The notes beneath the pieces were generated by a model. It worked only from the letters and a program-made list of their open reading frames with translations, searched no databases and was not told the DNA's origin. Shown one piece after another: positions 5,358-6,821 of a stretch of DNA of 6,821 nucleotides. The stretch spans positions 1-6,821 of the forward strand of contig CAZDDI010000111.1 of NCBI GenBank assembly GCA_964504195.1. The letters are read 5' to 3'. The first letter of the stretch is position 1. Every line of letters starts with the position of its first letter. Source of the DNA: CAZDDI01 sp964504195. GTDB taxonomy: Bacteria; Chloroflexota; Anaerolineae; B4-G1; SLSP01. A program made the position numbers and the translations under genes.

Positions 5358-6044
5358 ATGCGGACATTCTTGCGTGTAGTAATTGCGGCGACATTGCCGC
5401 TGGTACTGGTGACGTTCGCGTTCCGGGTCGTGTGCTTGCCCTGGCTTCCCGCCTGGGAATACAGTCGTCCCGGTTTCCCGCCCGATCCTTTCGGGATGTC
5501 GCCTGAAGAACGTCTCTACCTGGCGCAGCTCAGCGTCTATTTTCTCAACGTTCCCCACGATCCGCCCTTGCTGGCCGGGGCACGATTTACGGATGGCACT
5601 TCGGCCTTCAATGAGCGTGAGTTGACTCACATGGACGATGTCAAGATCGTTTTCGACCAGGTCTCTTTGGCCGGATTGGCGGCTCTGGCGCTGGGGACGG
5701 CGGCAGCCTGGGCGTTGGGCCGGCGTTATGGCCCGGCGGCAGTCTGGGGCGCGCTCTGCGATGGGGGCCTGGCATTGCTGGTCATCGTGGTGCTGCTGGG
5801 CGTGGTGATGGTGCTCAGCTGGAATTTCTTCTTCACGGCGTTTCACGCGCTGTTCTTTGAGGCCGATACCTGGTTGTTTGCGTACAGCGATACGCTCATT
5901 CGGCTCTTCCCGGAGCGGTTGTGGCAGGACGTTACCCTGTTCGTGGTCATCCTCACGGTGACACCGGCCTTTGTGCTGGCGCTGGTGGGGCGGGGATTAC
6001 AACATCGCTTGGAGCGACGCGCTGCCGGGCCGGAGGGCGCGTGA
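5358..6044 (+). CDS. TIGR01906/DUF1461 integral membrane protein, Lit-like
   Basis: Membrane protein of 228 aa with about four helices: roughly residues 5-25, 102-122, 130-155 and 192-214. A long extracytoplasmic loop lies between the first two. It matches the TIGR01906 family, which includes Lit, the lipoprotein intramolecular transacylase of some Gram-positive bacteria. Lit moves an acyl chain within the diacylglyceryl-cysteine end of a lipoprotein to make the lyso form. The two conserved histidine motifs are present: H91 in ELTHMDDVK and H163 in FHALFFEADTW. Their 72-residue separation equals that of the catalytic pair I recall for characterised Lit (H85/H157). The ATG follows GGAGG by 7 nt. 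The stop codon overlaps the next start (TGATG). The membership call is strong, but the transacylase activity in this organism is inference. Confidence 0.8.
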   Translation: MRTFLRVVIAATLPLVLVTFAFRVVCLPWLPAWEYSRPGFPPDPFGMSPEERLYLAQLSVYFLNVPHDPPLLAGARFTDGTSAFNERELTHMDDVKIVFDQVSLAGLAALALGTAAAWALGRRYGPAAVWGALCDGGLALLVIVVLLGVVMVLSWNFFFTAFHALFFEADTWLFAYSDTLIRLFPERLWQDVTLFVVILTVTPAFVLALVGRGLQHRLERRAAGPEGA

Positions 6045-6691
6045 TGGACTCTGACCGCTTTGCACTGTGCCCGGTGTGGGGTGAACCGCGCTTCCGGCGG
6101 GTGGCGTTGCGGATGGTGCTGGGGGGGGGGATTTTCCCCATCGGGCTGTTGATTATCATGGGCGGGGTTTCCGGAGCGCCGCTGTGGGCTTATCCTTTGC
6201 TGGCGGTGCTGGGACTGGCGGGTGCGGGCGCCTTGGCGTGGGCGCAGTGGCGGCGCGAGCCGGGCTACTTGCTCCGTGCGGAGGGGGCGTTGTGCATGCA
6301 CAACGTCCTCGGCGTGGAGCTACGCCGCATGGCGGATGCTGAGCCGCGCACGCTCACGCTCTACTTGGTGCGGCGCGACCCCCACTCGCTGTCTGCACGG
6401 ATAGCGGGCCGCGCACGGGCCGCGAATGATCCTCCCTGGGCACGCCTGCTCATCAAGAGTGCGCCAGAAACTGCACTCGACCTTGACGGATTCGGTTCGC
6501 AGATGCTCGACGTGCTGCGCTGGCTGGGCTACAATACGCTGGTACGTTCCCTGGAAGAGGCCGCTGCCCAGCATCCCGACGCTACTTTGCTGGAAGTCAA
6601 AGTTGTCCCGCATCTGAGCTGCGAAGCCGAACCCGCCGCCTTCACTATCACTCGTCCGGCATTGCGTCGGGCGGCGGGAGAGATGGGGTGA
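6044..6691 (+). CDS. Two-helix membrane protein of unknown function, coupled to the Lit-like gene
   Basis: I do not recognise this 215-aa protein. It has two predicted membrane helices (about residues 22-42 and 47-67). A soluble portion follows that starts with a beta-rich stretch (YLLRAEGALCMHNVLGVEL, about 75-93) and goes on to mixed helix and strand. This layout resembles membrane-anchored PH-like bacterial proteins, but no family motif is clear. The chosen ATG overlaps the upstream stop codon (TGATG) and has GGAGG 7 nt before it inside the upstream gene. This indicates translational coupling and probably a shared function. The reading frame could be opened further upstream to 5921, but that would overlap the Lit-like gene by more than 120 nt. 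A run of ten G residues at codons 26-29 makes the frame vulnerable to slippage. Confidence 0.75.
   Translation: MDSDRFALCPVWGEPRFRRVALRMVLGGGIFPIGLLIIMGGVSGAPLWAYPLLAVLGLAGAGALAWAQWRREPGYLLRAEGALCMHNVLGVELRRMADAEPRTLTLYLVRRDPHSLSARIAGRARAANDPPWARLLIKSAPETALDLDGFGSQMLDVLRWLGYNTLVRSLEEAAAQHPDATLLEVKVVPHLSCEAEPAAFTITRPALRRAAGEMG
6121..6130 (+). repeat. Ten-base poly-G tract inside the coupled membrane-protein gene
   Basis: Ten consecutive G residues lie at codons 26-29, encoding the end of Leu and three Gly (LGGGI) within the first membrane helix. ATTTTCCCC follows at once, so a short hairpin could form. Tracts of this length are prone to replication slippage and to sequencing error. The frame stays open to the natural stop with ten G residues. 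Confidence 0.9.
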
Positions 6692-6712
6692 GGGGGAGTG
6701 TGGGGGAGTGGG
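6685..6712 (+). other. Potential G-quadruplex over the stop codon
   Basis: Four G runs (4, 5, 5 and 3 bases) are separated by spacers of 3, 5 and 3 nt, satisfying the usual G3+N1-7 pattern. The first spacer contains the TGA stop codon. Six T residues follow at 6717-6722. It could affect the 3' end of the two-gene transcript. Folding is a prediction from pattern alone. Confidence 0.4.
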
Positions 6713-6821
6713 AGAGTTTTTTACCACAGAGAAAGCGTTTTATTTCCGATAATGTCTAATACGTTGATTCGCCATTCGCCTGTCAAGTCCTGAAATACGT
6801 TTACAGAACGTAAGTTCTATC
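6692..6821. other. Non-coding right end of the window
   Basis: No credible ORF is visible after the last gene. TACGTT/AACGTA (6796-6801/6807-6812) forms a 6-bp hairpin with a 5-nt loop. It competes with AGAAC/GTTCT (6805-6809/6814-6818). The structure is cut off by the window edge, so its extent and role cannot be judged. Confidence 0.3.

Noticed and set aside
5259..5846. 195-codon minus-strand ORF opposite the Lit-like gene
   Set aside because: Composition is Gln/His/Arg-rich with no domain, and it is antisense to a frame with conserved histidine motifs and a good ribosome-binding site.
5921..6043. Upstream in-frame start for the second plus-strand membrane protein
   Set aside because: It would overlap the Lit-like gene by over 120 nt. 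The ATG at 6044 has GGAGG and the TGATG coupling arrangement.

Overview
This 6.8-kb window is chromosomal DNA, probably from a member of the Chloroflexota (Anaerolineae-like). That placement is inference. It rests on moderately high-GC genes, a zinc-ribbon/FHA protein, a TIGR01906 membrane protein, and a secreted glycoside hydrolase whose C-terminus ends in a YLPLV-type tail that I associate, from memory, with exported Chloroflexi proteins. No rRNA, tRNA, CRISPR array or transposase gene is visible.

Layout. Three genes lie on the minus strand in the left two thirds: an M20-family metallodipeptidase (181-1548), a secreted family-44 glycoside hydrolase with an N-terminal CBM-like domain (1724-3868), and a zinc-ribbon plus FHA-domain protein (4187-4726). 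Two genes lie on the plus strand at the right: a TIGR01906/DUF1461 integral membrane protein carrying the two histidines of the lipoprotein transacylase Lit (5358-6044), and a translationally coupled two-helix membrane protein of unknown function (6044-6691). Hydrolase and dipeptidase together would fit growth on plant polysaccharide and peptides. They are separated by a hairpin and the dipeptidase has its own candidate promoter, so I do not see a single operon.

The non-coding DNA is the most unusual part. Between the glycosidase and the FHA gene is a 120-bp element with perfect 17-bp terminal inverted repeats and a 6-bp flanking direct repeat (3983-4114), which has the form of a MITE. A REP-like hairpin sits next to it. 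The 630-bp divergent spacer between the FHA gene and the membrane-protein pair holds three consecutive perfect palindromes with arms of 14, 19 and 18 bp (4907-5039). The outer two are related modules in opposite orientation, and each also has a G-quadruplex-capable tract, on opposite strands. Further right, a 10-bp inverted repeat (5221-5284) places near-identical extended -10 boxes on both strands. The leader of the Lit-like gene then has a hairpin whose loop is complementary to the ribosome-binding site.

No complete new multi-gene system is visible. The best leads are the MITE, the composite palindrome cluster, and the Lit-like protein with its structured leader and uncharacterised partner.
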